NCBI GenBank assembly: GCA_010909165.1
Contig: MU008204.1
Location: 203,810 to 267,809 of the forward strand
Direction: 5' to 3'
DNA length: 64,000 nucleotides
Source of the DNA: Anthoceros angustus
Lineage: Eukaryota > Streptophyta > Anthocerotopsida > Anthocerotales > Anthocerotaceae
Part shown: in pieces, positions 1-12,062 of the stretch
Numbering within the stretch: the first letter of the stretch is position 1
Layout: every line of letters begins with the position of its first letter
Translations under genes and position numbers: made by a program
The notes under the pieces: generated by a model
Told to the model about the DNA's origin: nothing
Seen by the model: the letters and a program-made list of their open reading frames with translations, nothing else
Database searches by the model: none

Positions 1-939
1 AGCGACGATGTTTGTAAACGCGACTCCTCAGACCCCTGGTGCTTTATGGACCATCGATGGTGTGTTCTGTCCTCTGTGTCTGCACTTCGATGTTGGCATA
101 TGAAACAGGAATTGTGGACAAACGACGTGGATGTTTCACTGATGACTATTGTTGTCATGAATTTTTCAGTCGAAGGCTAGAGGAGGCGCCTGCAAACATC
201 ACCAAGACTTCCTCAATGTCTTTCCCATACTCCAAGGAACATGAATCTCTATGCAGCTATGGAGCGGAATCCTAGAAGTTCGAGGCACGGAGCACAAGGA
301 CAAATACCATCGACAGCATTGCGCCACCGGGGTTTGTTTCTCTTGGACAAAAGCAGGGTGTGCACGGATATCCCTCCTGATGAAGCACCGATTGTCGTCC
401 AGAATCGGAGGAAGCGACGGGTAATGAGGGCCGATCTTTCCACCCCAAGCAAGAAGCGTTTTTGAAGTCACTAGTAGTTGTGGACATCGCGGTTAAACCT
501 AAGGAGAAGGTTATCACACATATCATGGGAACTGGGCGCATTCGGTGTTGTTTGCAAGCATGGGACGGGTCCAGACTGAATCCCCGGCAACCCTCCTCGC
601 ATGCGCTGGGAGCTGTTGTATGGATGGATTCCACTTTTCAAGTCATGTCTAAAAGACTGCCGAACATTGATGTCTTTCACTTACCAAACACCTTTTCCAA
701 GTTGGAGATATGGGCCCGATACTCACGGGATATGACACGGCCTTCCATGAAGTTTGTTTCTTATGCATATTTCTTGACTCTGTGGACAATCAACTTTCCA
801 AAGGTTAGGATTCCCAAGTCAAACAGGTTTTCTAGTTGTTCTCTATGCGAGGGTCTAAAGCGCACTATTCCCAACACATCCGGCAAGGCAAATCAAGGTT
901 TGTTCCTTTAATCACTATGGGAATTGAATTTGGGGGAAA

Positions 940-1680
940 TTGGGATATTGTTGGTGGACAGTTTGCCGGCATGTTAGTGACCGTGATGATCTGATGTGGT
1001 ATATGGGCGCCTTTATGCCCACGCCTATGTTGATAATATGTGTTGTATGGCCGCCGGCATGCCAACGCCCATGTGGTTTTTTTGCATTACATTGGAGCCA
1101 ACATGTCGGCGCCTATGTGCATAGCTCTGGTTACGTAGGCGCCGGCATGCCAGCACCTATGTGGAAAGTATGCGCTACGTTGGCGCTGGCACGCCGGCGC
1201 CTATGTGGATAGTATGCATTTCATTGGCGCCAACATGCAGGTGCCTATGTGCATATATTGTGTTCCAGGGGTATCGGCATGCCAGTGCTTTTCTGGATAT
1301 TATTTATTTCTTAAGCCCAGCATGCTAGTGCCTATGATGCTATGCGTTACATGACCGCCAGCATGCTGTCGCCCATGTGGTGTAGCGGGCATGCCATTGC
1401 CTATGTGGATACTATGCGTTACATGATTGTGCATCGGCATTCCGGTACCTAATCGCCTATGTGCATGCACGCTGCTGGCTTTGTGGGCATTGTGCGGTAT
1501 ATGGGCGCTGGCGTGCCGATACCCATGTGGACATTATTTGTTCCAAAGGCGCTGGCATGCCGGCGCCTGAGTGGGTATTATGTGTTGTATGCCGGCGCCC
1601 AAGTAGGTTATATGATTTCCATGGGCGCCGGCAAGTTTTCGCCCAGGTTGACATTGTATATTCCATGGGCTCTAGCATAA
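940..1680. repeat. Palindromic minisatellite, about 45-bp units
   Basis: About 15 degenerate units of roughly 45 bp follow each other. Each has a palindromic core close to GGCGCCGGCATGCCGGCGCC followed by TATGTGGATA-like sequence and TGCGTTACAT. The core recurs near 1043, 1092, 1137, 1182, 1228, 1358, 1506, 1549 and 1625. Every unit could form a GC-rich hairpin. Short ORFs across it are by-products of the repeat. Related single units occur again near 6675 and 6750. Confidence 0.8.
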
Positions 1681-1986
1681 CCACGCTACTGCATCTTTTA
1701 AACACAATGGGCCTCGCATACGCTCCTTTTCAGATGAATCAACTGTTATTCACATAATAGAATGTCCACATCGCAACCCGCCGTCATGCGCCACAGTGCT
1801 GATCGTCCAGGGCCTTCTACCCATAACAAGCTGTCTTTTTGTGATGCTTTGAAGGATCAATGTGCAATACTCCATGTGTTGACAAGTGTCTAGTTTTCCG
1901 GTTGTACAGAGGTTTATGAAGGGGCACTTGCATCCCATCGACTGCGTCTCTAGGACGAGCGGGACAAAGCAGTAAAGCATCGTTCT

Positions 1987-2075
1987 AAAAGTTATGCTCA
2001 ACCTCACAAATACATGCTACTTGCAATGCTTTACTAAAAGTTATGCTCAACCTCACAAATACATGCTACTTGCTA
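1987..2075 (+). repeat. 49-bp direct duplication inside the DUF7869 remnant
   Basis: The segment beginning AAAAGTTATGCTCAACCTCA occurs at about 1987 and again at about 2036. It lies in the stretch coding for the residues just before the IDDMD motif, so the copy disrupts that part of the element ORF. Confidence 0.85.
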
Positions 2076-2515
2076 TAGACGACATGGATTAGAAGAAGAC
2101 CGAGCTGCCTCATTTCATTCGATACCCAAAAGATTTATCGGACAATTCACTTATTAATGTTCATGTGGTGGGCTGTATGATACATAATTACACTTTCAAG
2201 GTGATGGCGTACTTACATTATGCCAATTTGCGCAACAATGCGAATCTTACTATCAACATCATTCAAGATGTTATATTCTCATATGAAGGGGTGATGCCTA
2301 AAGTGCTTTATCTCCAGCTAGACAATACATGCCGAGAGAATAAGAATCAACTGTTATTCGCATACCTCAATATGCTCGTTGACCTTCAAGTGTTTATTAA
2401 AGTGAAGTTTGGTTTTCTTCTGGTTGGTCATACACATGATCATGTAGATCAGATGTTCTTGAAGCTTCTGAGACACAAAGAAGCATTTAAAATAGATTTT
2501 TTTATTTTGAGATAA

Positions 2516-2880
2516 TTTATTTATTAATAATAAGTAATATTTTTAGTATAAATAGTGAATCCTTGTCTTTATTTCTTTGTGCACAAAATTTCCTCCTCTT
2601 AATCTCTTTATGTACCATCTATACCAATTTCTTTATATTAGTATGGTATCTAATATCATAAATAATATTTTAAAATAATAATATAAACTTTTAATATAAA
2701 TATAATTATTAATTAAAATAAATTATATTACTATAAATATCAATATTCATACTTAAGATTAATAATATATCTAATATTTTATTAAATCCCTAAATTCCTA
2801 AATATTTAATATATTTAATATATTTAATATTTTAATATTTTCATGTTAATTTTCACTTATGCATGAGCAATAACAGCAAG
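2516..2880. other. AT-rich spacer without a gene
   Basis: Very AT-rich DNA with many TAATAT/ATATTTAATA runs lies between the DUF7869 piece and the LINE 3' end. I see no coding or RNA feature. Confidence 0.6.
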
Positions 2881-2899
2881 GTAACAACAAGGGAGAAAT

Positions 2900-4545
2900 G
2901 TAGGACTATTAAGGAAGAGATGATTTATTGAGGTGAAAGAACGATGGAAAGAGACCATCTAGGAAGGGACAACAAATGGGGACCCGGGGGTCGGAGTGAA
3001 GAGGAGCAACTGAGCTCCCTACCTAAAGTGACCAACTGCACTCACAATGTCATATGCGTAGAATAAACGCCCGCAAACCATGAGGAAGAGGAAAGGCATC
3101 ACCCACCGCCGCCGCCTTATGGAGAATCGCTGAGAGCGCCTCAAGAGCAATAGAAACCCGCTGGAAGTATCTTTGTGAAGTACGAGAGGACTGCACTATG
3201 CTCACAAGATGGTAAGCTTTGGCACAAGACTTGATGAATTTGTCAAAGTCCTCACCATTGCCCCATACGCTTTAGAGCAAGCGGATAAAGAGGTGGCCCG
3301 CTTGCATCCTGCTATACTTGCGGACCTTGAGAGCCAGACGGCAGCACCGGACGGTTGGTGATGACCTGAGCGGAGGTGGCGCCACGCGGTGGTCAAGAAC
3401 CACAACATCCGCCACCACAACCTAGTCGCCACGGACAAGGTATAAGTCCGCCCTGATTGAACGACCTGTAAGAAGAGTATACTCCCGCTCCCTCCAGGCC
3501 ATATAGCCAAAGTGAGGAGCGAAGAAGCCACAGGCTGGAGTAGGCCGAGACGGAATCGCATCGCAGCAGTGAAGGTGGTTGGTGCGATGTGAAATCCCCG
3601 TATGCATGGGCGGGCCAAGAGCTGCACCTCCCTTCCAACAAGAGCGGCCGCCTAGTGGACCTGGAGATGGAGGGGTCCCGGAGGATGATCAAAAGCCCGG
3701 CCGAGCCGCTCGGCGAGATGCCTGCAATCCCTAAAGCCATCTGATAAATGTAGAGAAAGGAGGGAAGTCCTTCCGAGCATCCGCGATAACATGTCTCCGG
3801 CCGCCTCAAGGACGATTGAGAGAGAAGGTTCCCTCCTCCACACTTGATACGAGATCCTCGAGAAAGGGCTTGTCATGGAGGATGAAACGGAAGCCAAGGC
3901 AGGCAGAGGGCCCAACTCCCAAGAAAGCCGCCGGAAGAGACCTCGATGAGAGCCCCACGCCCAAATTGCACAGTGGATGCTTGCCGGCAGTCGCCCTGTG
4001 GCACTCAAAAGCCCCGAGCCCAAGATGTCCCCAAGAGTATCCATAATCTTCAGATCAAACCCCGAGCCGGACAAAAGGACCGGAGACGAGGCAGACGAAT
4101 GAGGTACCCAGGGCGCCTAGCAAAACAGAAGGAAAGGATTCCAAAGGCCACCTGAGCATCCTCCAGCAAAGGGAGGTCTTCAATATGGGAGAGGTCCTCT
4201 GCAAGGGCCCCCAGCAGGAAACTGCAGAGTAGGCAGGATCCCCGACGGAGACCAAACGCGGCACTTGGACATCTTGACCTTCAAGCCCACCAACGAAAGC
4301 TCGGAAGAGAATATCTCAAAGGCCTCCTTGACTTTGTCCCCAGGCCCGAGGATGTGAGAATCGTCTGCCAACGAAGGGAAGACACAGTCGCGCGCGGAGA
4401 GGGCGGCCCTAGACAGGGCCCTATAGTGAGCAATAGCGAAGAGAGCACCGCCTAGCGGGTCGCCTTGACTATTATGAAAACATATAACTTGATTGTTTAC
4501 TAGGGCATTTTGAATGTGCTTCATATAAGTTACGAGCAGTTTCAT
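2900..4545 (-). mobile_element. Degenerate LINE (copy 1), 5'-truncated, with 3' UTR
   Basis: Read on the minus strand, 4545-4180 encodes a reverse-transcriptase piece with GDPLGGALFAIAHYRAL and SLADDSHILGP, the latter standing where the family has the FADD/YADD catalytic box. Downstream (4074-3202) frames are shifted. They still contain a stretch like the second LINE at 61.9 kb: the minus-strand reading YTLLTGRSIRADLYLVRGD at about 3420-3490 matches YTPRNGVLVKADLFLIRGG there. The 3' UTR, about 3060-2915, ends in a CACCTCAATAAA motif. Frameshifts and stops show the copy is dead. Direction and family follow from the RT motifs; which LINE clade it belongs to is not settled. Confidence 0.75.
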
Positions 4546-6156
4546 CCGTTCTACTAGTGCTTTGCTAATTTTCTTCCATTATTTACTACAGTGTAATTCT
4601 TGGAATAATAAAGAAGAATAGAGAGAAACTATTTAGATGATATCTACAACATTAAGACCTTTTCTTTTTTTTCAACTTTATAGTTGAAAAACTGGTATTT
4701 AATGAAAATTATTTACATAAATAAGCACTTTAAAAATAATGAATACTATTAAAGAGCATGAATTTAGGAGAAATAAAATAGCAAGAAAAGAATTGATGTC
4801 CATTTCCACTAGACTAATGAAACACTCCAATAGCAACATGATTTAAGTATGTTTTTGGATCAAAGTATTTCTTGATTTAAATTTCTAATTCAAATGATGG
4901 ATTTGTTGGAAACCATTTACAAAAAACTATGGCTGAAGACTTAATAAAGATATCAAGGTTGAAAACAACTTATGTGAAAAAATCCATTTTGTTTGAACAA
5001 GATGGATGAAAATAGAACATAGAACATAGAACATAGAAAATGCTTCAAACATATAGAAAGGTTAGAAAATAAGAATGTAAGCCGATCAAGAAAGGAGCTA
5101 GAGGATATGCTTATAAGGCGGCAGTACAACAACTAAACAACCTTTCCTTCCAACATCAGTTCAAAATCACACGAGAGGAACGGCAAGATCATGGCCATGT
5201 TACTATTGTTCGCAATAAGCGGTATTCGACCTCACCAGTTTGGGAATCAGAAGATGGTTTAGAGTTTTTGAACTTCGTTTCCACCATTGCGATTGGTCTA
5301 GCTCTGCTTATGGCTTTGAAGGCGAAAGACAAAAAGGGGCAAGATGGAGGTCTGTCAGCCATAGAAGGTGTGGCGCACTTGAAGAATGGGTTAATGAACT
5401 TGAAGACATACATAACGACGGCCGAGAGAGTGTGTGGTGGAAGCTGTTTTGGGTTGATCAGGAGGGAATCGCCACTATTGTGGAGAACAATATAGCTCTT
5501 GTACTAAAACAGCCATGGAGATGGTACAATAGAGCGGAGGCAAAGGCGAAATTGCCTCCTCTTGAAGTTCCTGAAGAGTTTATCCTTAACGAAGCATTAT
5601 TCAGAGAAGTTCCTCAATGAGATATGTATTTGGGAGCATACCAGAATATTGGTTGACAACAACAACAAATTGAAAGAATTCATGGGGATATAAAGGAGAT
5701 AGTGAAGGAATGTTCATCGCAATTCCATGTGCAGGAGACACACGTAACAGGGCTTTTTGGATTAGGAAGGTGGACAGCGTGGACTTTGATTACGAGGAGC
5801 CGTCTTTGATGGTCCTCTGATATAGAAATGAGCATACTGATGCTTTTAAAGGAAATTCTGTTGAAGAATTTTTTGTTGGAGGAACAGAAACTCGACATAT
5901 GCGCAATGGAAAGAAGGTGGGGAAAAGAAGATTGCCGAAGAACATTCAGCGGTTGTGTGTGCACAAGACTATAATTCTCTACTATGGATTCAACTTGAAT
6001 GGATGGAAGCACTTGTACGCTTTGGATAAGAAGGCCATTCGAGAAAAACTAAATCAGCTTCGACCTTTCCTACAGCCTGGAGAGGAGGATAGCGACCAGG
6101 AAGCGGGTGACGGAGGTCCTATACTCGATGAAGGAATTGAATCTGGCAAGGAGTGA

Positions 6157-7038
6157 AATTGTCTGCAAGTTGTTTGCAAGGGGCAGACTCTATTCTGAGC
6201 AATTTTGTTCATCTCTCCAAAGTAGTTTGAGGCTAGGCTCGATGCTAGTTCGACGCCACGCGTTTCTCGGTTGCTGAGGTTTATGAACTTGTCATGGAAC
6301 AGTGGCTTATATATATTGGTTTCAGGGGTCTTAGAACATGCCTTCGAAAAATGGGCGGGCATGGCAGCTAGTAGGTGGTGACAATTATATAGTTTTCTAT
6401 GCGACTTACCCTAAGAAGGCTGAAACATCGCCCACTTTGTTCTTGCCGCTCACTTGAACGATGATATCAATTAAAACCATCCACAATGCAATGCACTCAC
6501 AAATAAAGTCGGGCCCCATCTGCTCATCGGTGTATTGTCGCAAGGCATCAAGTATATTAATATGCCCATGAACCGGGCATTAAATAGAAGTTATCACGTC
6601 TTGTAATCGTGGCAACCGCTCTAGAAGGGAATGGAGACCAATGCCTCGTTGTATACAAGGTGCGGTGAGTCTGTGGGCACCAGCATGTCGGTACCCACAC
6701 TCTCTCCGCACCTTATATATAGTGAGGCACAATAAAATTTGGGAAAGAAAACACCAGCATGCCATGGTGTTGCATGGGAGTGTGGGAGATTACAACCAAG
6801 GCTGAACAACACCCCACGTTCCATACCTTTAAAAACCATTTGTACTCAATACTTCTCACACATCCCTATATTTCGAAAACCTTTTACCATTTGTGTAAGA
6901 AATGCATGTTATAAAGCACAAGACGACCTCTTCATCCCCTGGCCAACATGGACTCAGGTTTCGGCATGTTTTGCAAGCAAAATTGCACTCAGTCGTGTGT
7001 GCCTTGCAGAGAATGACCTTGTAGCGACCCCAGAATGC
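6157..7038. other. Intergenic DNA with one imperfect hairpin; no gene seen
   Basis: No coding region is supported. About 6655-6722 is an imperfect inverted repeat: AAGGTGCGG...GTGGGCACC against GGTACCCACAC...CCGCACCTT. Its centre resembles the palindromic core of the 940-1680 minisatellite, and another such core (CACCAGCATGCCATGGTG) lies at 6751. Confidence 0.5.
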
Positions 7039-7049
7039 TTAAAACAAGA

Positions 7050-7525
7050 AGGACCCCAATGTTAAATCCGAAAGGCTGTACAAATAGGGGAAGTTGTTGA
7101 CTGCTGCTTGCAAACCCGATTGATGCTTGCTTTTCCTTAGCAATTGAGGAAATTTCTCCCCTTGAAAAGTTTTAGAGCACTTCAAATTGCCTGCACTGCT
7201 ATCAATCCTTCCAACAAAATCCCATTCTCTGGAAATTGCATCCGGTGAACCTAATGCTTCACGTAATGCTTCTTTGTTGGCATGAGCTGCTGCTGAACTG
7301 GCCATTTTCTCGGATCCGGTCACGGAGAAGATGCTCTTGCCATGCAGCTAGACTATTTTTCATAAGTTATTTTTGTACAATTGCCCCAAGGTGAACCAAG
7401 TTGGCAGTGCTCCATTATTTCGGAGAGCTTCTCTGGAAAAAGTTTGTAATAATAATTGTACCTTTCTTTGAAATTTTCTTCCGGCCAAGTGTCAGACTTA
7501 AGATAGAGTAAGCTCTATTTTTTAG
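7050..7525 (-). pseudogene. Decayed duplicate of the POLH 3' end and downstream flank
   Basis: Minus strand 7520-7425 translates to the last about 30 codons of the neighbouring POLH gene with a few changes, including ITNFFQRSSPK before the stop. About 7200-7425 matches the flank downstream of POLH at about 8470-8680. So a block of some 320 bp exists twice, about 1.27 kb apart. A minus-strand ORF at 7323-7039 (94 codons) continues into the copy. Its WDFVGRID..AGNLKCSKTFQG stretch is faintly like a BED zinc finger of hAT elements, but this is weak. Confidence 0.7.
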
Positions 7526-8469
7526 TGAAAATTTCTATTTATTTATCAAAAAGTGTTTACTCTTTGTTAGTTGTCACGTCCAAATAGACCAATCATTGCG
7601 TAACCTATCTAACCCCTCGGGCTCCAGTACAGGCCGTGAGAAGCTAGGGGGGAGGAAGAGTGTAGATGTTGCTCTCCCCTCCCTCCAACTATCCCACACC
7701 TACCAAACTCGGAAAACTAACAGCACATGAGATTGCTTACCTAACCCAAGGTTTTGATATCAACCGGAAGTCTCACACCTACCACTAACCTTACTTTCTT
7801 AGACACAAGGATCATCGCAACACATCCATAGGATTGTTGCATTAGAGTCTGGAGAATGAGTGCAAGAGATGTCTAGTATAATGCATAGATCGAAATGATG
7901 GTCATACATATCGAGATTATGCAAGCCACAGGGCTATATATGTAGTGCTCCTAGCTGCATATCATATATTTTGTGTACTAAATACTGAATCTGAGAAATT
8001 CATATTTCCTAGGCTCTCTTGACGGCATGTTTAAGCTTGCAAGTGGATTGGGTGAGAGCTGATTGTTTTTAGGAGCAAGTGGTGTTGAGTGAGAGCTGAT
8101 TATTTTCTGGAGCAAGTGGTGTTTGGATCCTCAAAGGTACAATGGGGAGTAAGCTAAAATTCAGACTTAGATGGCAAGCCATATTGGACAAAGTGTGGAA
8201 AAAAACGAAGTATGTGAAGCTAGAGAACGAGAGCGACACTCCCTGGAAGCAGAATGGGACAAAGATGAAGAAGCAGAGGTTGGGAGGGGAATTCATGATT
8301 AATGTAGCTGCCGGGGACGGCTTGAATGAACTTGTGATGTCTAATGCTGGGATTTATAGCGACGTCGAGTTCCCTGTTGTGGGAGTTCCTATTATCTACT
8401 GATCCATTTGAACAATGTCTTTAAATGGACATTTCATATTTGGATTCATCAAAGACGTATTGCATGTTG
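7526..8469. other. Spacer between the POLH copies, with a short hypothetical ORF
   Basis: Holds a 44-bp direct duplication (GTGAGAGCTGATT... at about 8052 and 8090) and a plus-strand ORF at 8142-8402 (86 codons, basic N-terminal half). The ORF matches nothing I recognise and has no supporting context. I would not call it a gene. Confidence 0.4.
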
Positions 8470-8681
8470 CATAACCTACGCTACATAGTATAGTCGCTCC
8501 AATTCTCCGGAAATTGCGTCTTAGTTACTCGCCATAATGCTTGTTTGTTAGAGCTACCGCTCGACGGCCCATTTCCTCATATGGGGTCACGGAGAAGATG
8601 CTTTTGCCGTGGGAGTATACTATTTTTCATATGTTGTTTTTTAACAGTTGCCCCCAGGTGAACTGGGTTGGCAGTGCTCCG

Positions 8682-11600
8682 TTATTTCGGAGAGCTTCTC
8701 TGGAAAAAGTTTGTAATAATAGTAGTACCTTTCTTTGAACTTTGCTTCCGGCCAAGCGTGAGACCTAAGGATAGTCTAAGCTCTCGCTGAATGTCGGGAG
8801 GCAACTCGGACATCACCTCCTCTGAGATCTCCTCCTGTCTGTAAATAGGTAAAGATCCTTCTTCCGTCCGGATCTTCTGGGAACTTTGGCTGCTCGATCG
8901 CTGCCACAAGGCCTCTAACTTTCCTCTTGAGCTCCCTGCTGATGGTGCACGCTGAGGAATATCTGCTATGTTATCAGGACCAGGCGCGCCTTCGTCTTGA
9001 AGGAGGCATTGCGCAGTGTCCGAGCCAATCTTCACTTGCTCCGGAGGTTGGTTGCTTGATAGACACCAAGCTTCCAACCTCCCTCTCGGGGTCCTTGGTG
9101 TAGGTGAACGCTGAGACGTTTCTGTTATGTTTTCAGGACTTTTGTCCTGAAGCCCTGCGCATTCTGGAGGATTCGAGCAACGCATCCCTTCCTCCAGGGT
9201 CCTCGGACTCCAACCCAACCTGCTTTGCCCCAAGCTTTTGAGGTTCACCTGGTTCACAGAGTGGGTGTCCCTAGATTCCTGATAGTGGACTGGGGAACAG
9301 AGGACATCTTCAGAATTCCCGACTCTTGGTTCTTGATGCTCTAATGGTGAACAGAGGATAGCTGAGGATTGAGGAGCCTTGTCATCACAAGTGCCGCCGA
9401 TGAAACTGCCATCGTCAGCATGTATACTCGAACAACCTGCATCACCTAGAGCAGCCCGGAATCCTTGTGTGCAGCCATCAGATGGAGTTGTACCCAGAGG
9501 ACCAAACTTGGGGGTGCAGTTCAAACCAGCATCCGCATCACACTTATCCAATTCGTCTTCAGAATGACACGGAAGAGGCTGTGAACGACTTTCCTTTGCA
9601 GCACTTAAAAACTGGGTTATCGGATTCACACCCTGTGGATCAGCCAAAGCACCCTAAAATCATTCCTTTCGTTGGGGGTCATTGTAGATAAGTAACTGCA
9701 AAGGTTCTTCGATACGGCACTCACCGATGGCGTGGTCACAATATTAGATGCAGAAATCGACATCCCTGTGACTGCCCACCTAAGAGTTCGGACCTTGTGC
9801 CCTTTCTCTGGTGAGAGTACATTCGAAGCTGGCAAAAACTCTGTTAATCCTCTTTCAAAAAGACGAAGGGCGTCTGCTACAATTTTAGAGACCCCATATC
9901 TCAAGGTGCATGACTTGATGGGGAACTTCTTGTGTCCAGTAGGATATCCTATCTGCACCACACGCATGTGAGAATCTATCAGCCATTCCCATCACAAATG
10001 CTTCCAAAACTAAATAACTGCCTAAAATAAATTGATGCACGACAAAGTTACCACATGACATGATGCATGTAATGTAAGAGTGCGTGCAGTACGGTTGTTC
10101 TCCTTCAGATCTGAAACTATCCGCTCCTGCAACACTGCTGCCAGCTCTCCCAGCCAATGTTGGATCTGATTCAAATCCACAGGCCGCTCAGATCACTTGA
10201 CAAAAATAGGAGGGCATACTGCATAACTTCAAGGACGCGAGTAGTGACCTTGCGACCCCATCCAGGAGGTCATATCTCACCTCTCCAACTTGCTTCAGCG
10301 CCTTCGGACCTGGAAAGGTCTTCCCAGAAGCATGGGACTTTGGTAGTGTACGCTCTTGGACTTCATCTCCACTGATGCCTCTGACAATCCTCCACAACCA
10401 TGTCCTGCTCACAGTATGTTGTTGATAACTATCAGAGCTTCTAGAAATATCCACAGGAATGTGAGATAGGAGCTGCAATTTCAGCGGCTTAATAAAATGG
10501 CTATAGGTCAATACCCCGAATTTGCACCATATAACTCCTGCAGCTTGGACTCGGAGAACTTTAACAAGTCTCCACATGTTTTCACACTCAGTATTGTTTC
10601 TAATGATTGTCCAAGCTTGCCTCCTAATTGCCCGCTGCAATAGACAAAGGACATTTGTGACTTAGAGTCTAAAGGCATTTAACCTGACATCATTTAACCT
10701 GAAAAGGACCATCATGCTGAGAATTAACAGTTTAGTCTACATTTTTGTGATAGGCAGGCTCTGAAGAAACCCGGTGACTGCTGATGAAGGCACAATGGTT
10801 TGTTGTGCTGGCTTATGCAAGCCGCTTGTCAGTTTAGCTAGCATCTGCAGCATTTCAAAACGAGAAGAATGCAGACACCAAACAAATTATTCACCTCAGA
10901 CTTGTTCTTCTACAGCAAGTCGTTCATTCCACACAAAAGTAGACGCCAACCTTGTTGTGGGCGACCCCAGCAGAGCATGTGAACTGCGTTTCTGCTAAAA
11001 CGGCCATCCTCAGTTCCGCTACAATCATGGCTCCATATGCAAGCAGCTTATCGTTATAACTTGAATCTGTCTGACAGAACCACTTCTGAACTCTTTCCCG
11101 ACGATCTCCTTGCTCACTCTACCAAAGTCATCCAACGCAGATCCTGTGTGGGGTGTTAGGATCCACATGTAGGCTCCTCTAGAGCTCCACACCATGATTT
11201 GGTAAGAAATACAGACTGGCTGTACTTCTCAGGAGCAAGAGTTCTGCGGGTGCCCCACCTCATCCAAGCCTACAATGTGAGACTTCAGAGCTTCTTCAGA
11301 AACACAAAACGGCCGGAATTCTGAGACATCTTTCATGAGTCTGGAAGCAGCAGACTCGGTCAGGTCCAGATAGACTTCATCAATAGATGTCCTTTCACAA
11401 CGCCCCATCCGAGAAAGAACCTCCACCACCTGCAGCCATCAGGAGTGCTATAAAGACCTCCATACTAGAACTGACACTCCGACCACTAGCATCAACCTAA
11501 ACACCACTTCAACTCTACAAGGCCTACCTCTGAGCCAGCATCTCGATAGATAGCAAGGTCAGCCTTCTCATGTGCCACAGGCACCTGGACAAGGTTAATG

Positions 11601-11734
11601 TCAGGGCACAACTTCCGCGCCTCGTCCCCTCGCATATTCCTGCAAGGTAGAGCAATTCCCCGGTCACCAATCCGCACTAGAACTCCGTGCTGACAATTTG
11701 GAGGCACCCAAAAACGCACCGTTTCTTATCACCC

Positions 11735-11765
<31 letters not shown>

Positions 11766-12062
11766 CGCTTCACGCCATGCCGCCGAGCTTCATATCCCAC
11801 TGCAATCAGACCTCCACCCTTCCAGTTGTTATACTGCACGACAGCAGTTGGCTTGCCCAGTAATTCCGGCTGCCTTCTCTGCTCCACTGCAGAACAGGAA
11901 CAAGAAGATGCATGAGACTCCACTGCAGCTCAAGCCAGCCAGAAAAGAGACACCCTCTAAGAAAACAAACGACAAGCGTAGAGAACCTTGAACGTAGAAG
12001 CAGTCGAGATCAAGATGCGCTATAACCCGTGTGTCGTTGGGTTCCGGTTTGGCAACCGGCAT
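8682..12062 (-). CDS. POLH: DNA polymerase eta (Y-family translesion polymerase)
   Basis: Polymerase eta copies past UV photoproducts in the nucleus. Eleven exons on the minus strand: 12062-11987, 11886-11766, 11639-11528, 11429-11259, 11118-10951, 10844-10741, 10634-10515, 10404-10281, 10165-10052, 9952-9725 and 9632-8682. They sum to 2289 nt (762 aa). Exon 1 gives MPVAKPEPNDTRVIAHLDLD; Asp18 is the first metal ligand and Asp120/Glu121 in TSIDEVYLDLT are the others. AHNK, QLGGKLG and the little-finger SISAS block follow. The long last exon is low-complexity and ends with a UBM-like LPPDIQREL (about 723) and a PIP-like ITNFFQ. I chose Met at 12062, not the upstream in-frame Met at 12122, because plant homologues start MPVA. 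The exon 2 donor sits in a TG repeat. The gene diverges from the RBR gene at 12595. Confidence 0.92.
11737..11765. repeat. (CA)n microsatellite at the POLH exon 2 donor
   Basis: About 14 CA repeats abut POLH exon 2. On the coding strand the exon ends AAGCG and the intron opens GTGTGTGTG, so the repeat supplies the donor site itself. Confidence 0.9.

Larger units (their letters stand above)
1..6156 (+). mobile_element. Broken DUF7869-type mobile-element ORF in several pieces, with nested insertions
   Basis: Three separated plus-strand stretches read, in order, like one DUF7869-type protein of plant and animal mobile elements. Piece 1 (about 640-890) has the cysteine-containing part around FPKVRIPKSNRFSSCSLCE. 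Piece 2 (about 1990-2515) has the IDDMD, LDNTCRENKN and VGHTHDHVDQMF motifs typical of this domain; one in-frame TAG follows IDDMD. Piece 3 (about 5150-6156) carries the C-terminal part: HQFKI, WRWYN, then FWIRKVDSVDFDYEEPSLM and RLPKNIQRLCVHK. A palindromic minisatellite lies between pieces 1 and 2, and a LINE plus AT-rich DNA between pieces 2 and 3. Frameshifts and stops mean no intact product. That the pieces come from one element is my inference from their order and orientation. The function of DUF7869 proteins is not established. Confidence 0.65.
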
